From Gymnogyps californianus (lineage: Eukaryota; Chordata; Aves; Accipitriformes; Cathartidae), in assembly GCF_018139145.2 (NCBI RefSeq), contig NC_059486.1, forward strand, positions 1,116,001 through 1,180,000: a stretch of DNA of 64,000 nucleotides, read 5' to 3'. The notes beneath the pieces are model-generated. The model was not told where the DNA came from and did not search any database. It saw only the letters and a program-made list of their open reading frames with translations. Within the stretch, counting starts at the first letter, position 1, and each line of letters opens with the position of its first letter. Both the position numbers and the translations under genes were made by a program. Of the stretch, positions 60,428 to 64,000 are shown in pieces.

Positions 60428-63400
60428 GAAAGTGGTGAGCAAATATTCAGGAACCTCCATGGCGACATTGACAGCATAGAATAACGTGAGCTCCCTGCCA
60501 CGTGGGCAGGAGCGTGTGCTGCCATGGTATCCACATCCAAGGGTGGACCATGGCATCAGTGGATGGAGAAATGAGCAGGATCAGTACTGAAGGGCCCTAT
60601 GCACATCCCTGCAAAGCACAGGGGACTCATTGATCCAATTCCTCTCCTGGACAGTGATGTGGCACATGCAGGAGGGGCCTGGATTGAGGCTGGTGGCAGT
60701 TGCACAAGGCCTGCTGTGGCTGATGGATGGCTGTGCACTACAGATCTGAGCAGCTATGGAGCCCTGGGTTACACAGAGATTATTCTAATCCTTTCATTAG
60801 CTTAAATCCTGCTTTTCTCCAGCATCGTTGATACTGTTACAAGGAGAAAGGAGTCAGCGGTGCAGGAGCACACTTACCCTTTTCTCCCAAGGAGAAGGAG
60901 CTGGGAATAATCCCCTTTGTTGAACTCGGATGAATGGTGTGTGAGTGGCACCACTGGTCCTTCTGCTAGTCACACCGGAGTGGATGGACATGCTCCGTGC
61001 ACACACAGCAGCTTGGGAAAGGAAAAGCAAAAGCCTCAGAAGACTTTTCTTAATTAGGCAGATTTCATGTCTGCAGATTAACATATTTATTATAATCATT
61101 AATCATCCCTTCCTGTGTCCTACCAGAGCACAGCTCAGCAGGATCAGGGTGCACCACCCTCCCTTGCCAGGGTGGGATGGGAGCACCCCACCAAGGAGCC
61201 AGACTCTTCCAGGAGAGCCTCCCAGCAGAGAGCATCCTTCTGCTCCAGTGTCACTGGGAGTGAGCCAGGAATGTCCTTGTCAAAGCGATACCTGTTGTCA
61301 CCACTGCCACAGGGGACTGCATCGGAGACTCCTACCCTCTCTGGACAGGGTGCACTGAGAAAGGGAGGTGTGATCACTTCTCCTTTTGAGAAGTTCTGGC
61401 CACGAATCCCCCAGGGAGGTGCAGACCCATCTCTGTGATCAATGCCAAATCTGACTCCGGTGTTCACAGTTTCCAAGGGGCTCCAGGGATTCCCTTGCTG
61501 TCCACAGGCAATTCCCCACTTGGCTCCCAGCCCCTCCGGAGTCCTCCAGCACATGCCCAGCTCCCAGCTGAGCTAGAAGATCCACTTCTCACTTAAGGTG
61601 CTGTGATCCAGCAGCCAGAGACCAGTCCATTGTCACAGCAGGAGACTTACAAGAAGCAAAGCCGGGGGATTTGGGTTGGTAGGTTGGTTGGTTTGCTTTG
61701 TTCTTCCAGCACTGAGTGACTCCTCTGGATTCAGGTGAGGAGTCTGTCCCCTGCCAAGGTCGAAACCCACAGACTCCTGTCCTACTCTATTGCCCTGTCT
61801 GTAGGATCATCCTCCTCTGCTGGGGTGGTGGATCTGAGCATACGCTGTGGACTCAGCAAAAACAGACTCTGGTATCCCATTCAGTAGGGCATACGGGATG
61901 AGGATTGCTCCAGGCCTGATTTCTGGGTCATTTCCACCTCCTACAAGCACCGCATCCCTACCCAACAGGGCAAGACAGGTTCACCACCATCTCCCTCAGC
62001 AGCTGTCGCAGCTGGGCTGCAGGTAGTGCTGGAGGCACTGAACAGCCCAGGCCTGCCTGAACCCTTCAGCTTGCCATAGGGCCAGGAGGCTGCATTTGGC
62101 TGCCTCCTGCTATTAGGGCCTTTTTTGTTTATAACTTAAAATGTATTTTGCCCCAAACCCAAAACGCAAATGAACTTTAAGGGATCACTTTGTACCCCTG
62201 AGGTTTCTCCTGTACCAGATGGGGGGTACCTTCTCCTCTGCAGTGACCCTTTATCCGGGGCTCAGTGTGGGAGGAAGCCTGTCTGGTGCTGTTGGTGTAC
62301 TGGGTGGAAGGGGCTGTGTGCTGGATGTGACAGACAGCCTGTCTGCCTGCTGACCCTGGCCAGCCGCGCTTGACAGCACTGTGCCGTGAAGTCTGTGCTC
62401 TCTATCCTTCATTCAGTGACTGTTTCTTTCATCTTTTTCCTTTGCTAGCGCTAAGCTGCACCCCTCCAGGAGATTGTCTGAACTTTGAAGTCCACAGTGA
62501 CCATGAAGCGTTCAAATGCAAGCAACCTAATTATTGTCCTATTGTATTTTTCCTGCTAAACTGCATCTGCCCTGCTCCTGGAAGAGAAACAGAAGGATGG
62601 CATTTGCTTTCCTCCCCATAGCGCTGTGCACAGCCATCAACATGAGAGGAAGCCCATTGATCTCTCGCTTTCTGAGTCTGACCTACTTTCTGAGTCTGGG
62701 AAAGGGAGAGGAGCCGCTGTGTGCTACAGCTCACAGCCTCTGAGGGCAATGCACTCCACGGAAAGGGAAGCACCAGGGCACGCGGCAGAGGCTGTACCCC
62801 GATAGCAGCGACGGAGGCAGTTTTAGGGGGGTCTGGGCAGAGCAGAGGGACCTAGCAGCAGACAGTTGTAGGCACTCAGGAATAAGGATTTTTTAGAGTG
62901 ATGTTTCCTCTGGGCACCGATGGAGCAGATTATGGCTGGATTTGCAGTGATGTGCAGTACAGAGTCTGCCATCCATCACACTGACATCTCTAAGAGGGTT
63001 CCCCTAATTAGAGATCCCATTTCAGATCTTCATGCCCATCCACTTTCTGACAGAGTGTGAGCATGGCCCTCCCTCTCCTTAACTCCAACCGAACACGTGA
63101 TTTTTCTTCATCTACTACTAACATCTAGATGTGCTTGTTGGGAACGGTTGGCCAGCGGCCAGAAGCCGCACCAGAAGTGGCTGCATGTCAGTGGTCCATG
63201 AGATAAGAGGTTTGCAAAGGATCTAAGGCCCGTTCAGGATGGCACATGGCACTGGCTCCCCCCAGTGTATCCCAGGGTCTCCCAGTTCAGCAGAACTGAG
63301 CTGGATTCAGTCTAGGGACTTCCTGGCAATGAGTCCAACCTGCAGCCCTAGCACTAGCCAGCTGCAAATGGATATCACACATCCACCATTCATGTGTACC

Positions 63401-64000
63401 ATGGATGTGTGCCAAAGCCAGCAATGCTGCCGGCAGTTTTTCTCCCATCCCACCCCCAAGGCTGGTGGGCAGCTGCCCTTCCTCTGAGTAGATGTTCTTG
63501 GTTGCATTGCTTTTGGTTGGCCCAAGAGCTATTACCTGATACCAATCTGCATTGCACAAGCCTTCCATCTAATAAGTCAGCTAATTACATGACTGAATTC
63601 CTTCGTGTCTTTTAGGAATATTACACCGTGACCTAGCTGGAGCTAGGAAAGTAGCCAAAGACCCTGAACAAACCACGTGGGAAGGCAAATGCTTGTTGAA
63701 AGGCCAGGCTGGCTCCTGACTCACTGCCTAGTATTTGCTGTGGCATTGGTCACGTCAGCGTGTTCAGCTGCCACAGTGGATGTCCTTGATCTGTGCTACA
63801 GAGAAAGATGGAAAAGAGGCCGCAGCTGAGGTGCCGAGCCAGTCCTTGCAGATGCATTTCTGATCCATCTTACTGCTGAGGGCCATCTGTGGCTTAGAAA
63901 GAAGTCCACAATTTTCCCTGAGTCCCAAGTGCCTCATGATTCATTTTTTTTCCCCAGAAGTGTCATGTCCCCACTCCCAATCGCTCTGTCTTTGGCAAGC
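60428..64000. other. Gene-free stretch to the window end
   Basis: Unique, moderately GC-rich sequence with many chance frames (up to 137 codons at 60945-61358). A G/T-rich tract lies near 61670-61700. No gene, RNA or mobile element was recognised. Confidence 0.45.

Noticed and set aside
1..64000. CRISPR array, bacterial operon, rRNA or tRNA genes
   Set aside because: The sequence is vertebrate in repeat content. No regular spacer-repeat structure, ribosome-binding sites or RNA gene cores were seen.

Overview
The window reads as avian nuclear DNA with no recognisable protein-coding gene, most likely intergenic or deep-intronic. The bird assignment rests on the repeats. CR1 LINE fragments are scattered across both strands, and their well-kept 3' ends carry the avian octamer tail (ATTCTATG-type repeats near 43595-43616). 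There are five solo long terminal repeats (LTRs) of avian endogenous-retrovirus type. No mammalian SINE or L1 was seen. No open frame has the length, domain content or exon structure of a known gene, and no rRNA, tRNA, CRISPR array or bacterial feature was seen.

Layout. From 1 to 5.2 kb is unique sequence. A young, intact solo LTR lies at 5183-5784 (target-site duplication cctgg), followed by a long degenerate CR1 ORF2 remnant at about 6.2-7.6 kb and a short CR1 scrap at 9.7 kb. A different, longer solo LTR of 1185 bp at 12131-13315 (duplication ctgac) contains a tandem array of roughly eleven 39-52 bp units. CR1 remnants follow at 15.6-16.0 kb (minus), 20.7-21.5 kb (plus, old), 23.4-23.6 kb (minus), 29.9-30.3 kb (minus), 44.9-45.1 kb (minus), 53.6-53.7 kb (minus) and 56.1-57.3 kb (plus, very old). 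A mobile-element cluster occupies 41.56-43.62 kb: an older LTR (duplication ccctt), then a CR1 3' end interrupted by an inverted LTR of the same young subfamily as the 5.2 kb copy. The last LTR is at 59841-60422 (duplication gaggg). All five LTRs lack any retroviral internal region, so each is best read as the product of LTR-LTR recombination.

The remaining sequence is mostly unique. Some AT-rich stretches with many homeodomain-like TAAT cores (about 36.5-36.8, 46.4-47.0 and 58.1-58.4 kb) look like candidates for conserved non-coding elements, but this is inference from composition only. A few open frames and one block (51.9-53.1 kb) are flagged as unexplained. I did not find a convincing new biological system. 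The best-supported unusual structures are the near-identical inverted LTR pair about 37 kb apart, the LTR nested in a CR1 with a datable target-site change, and the minisatellite-like array inside the 12-13 kb LTR.
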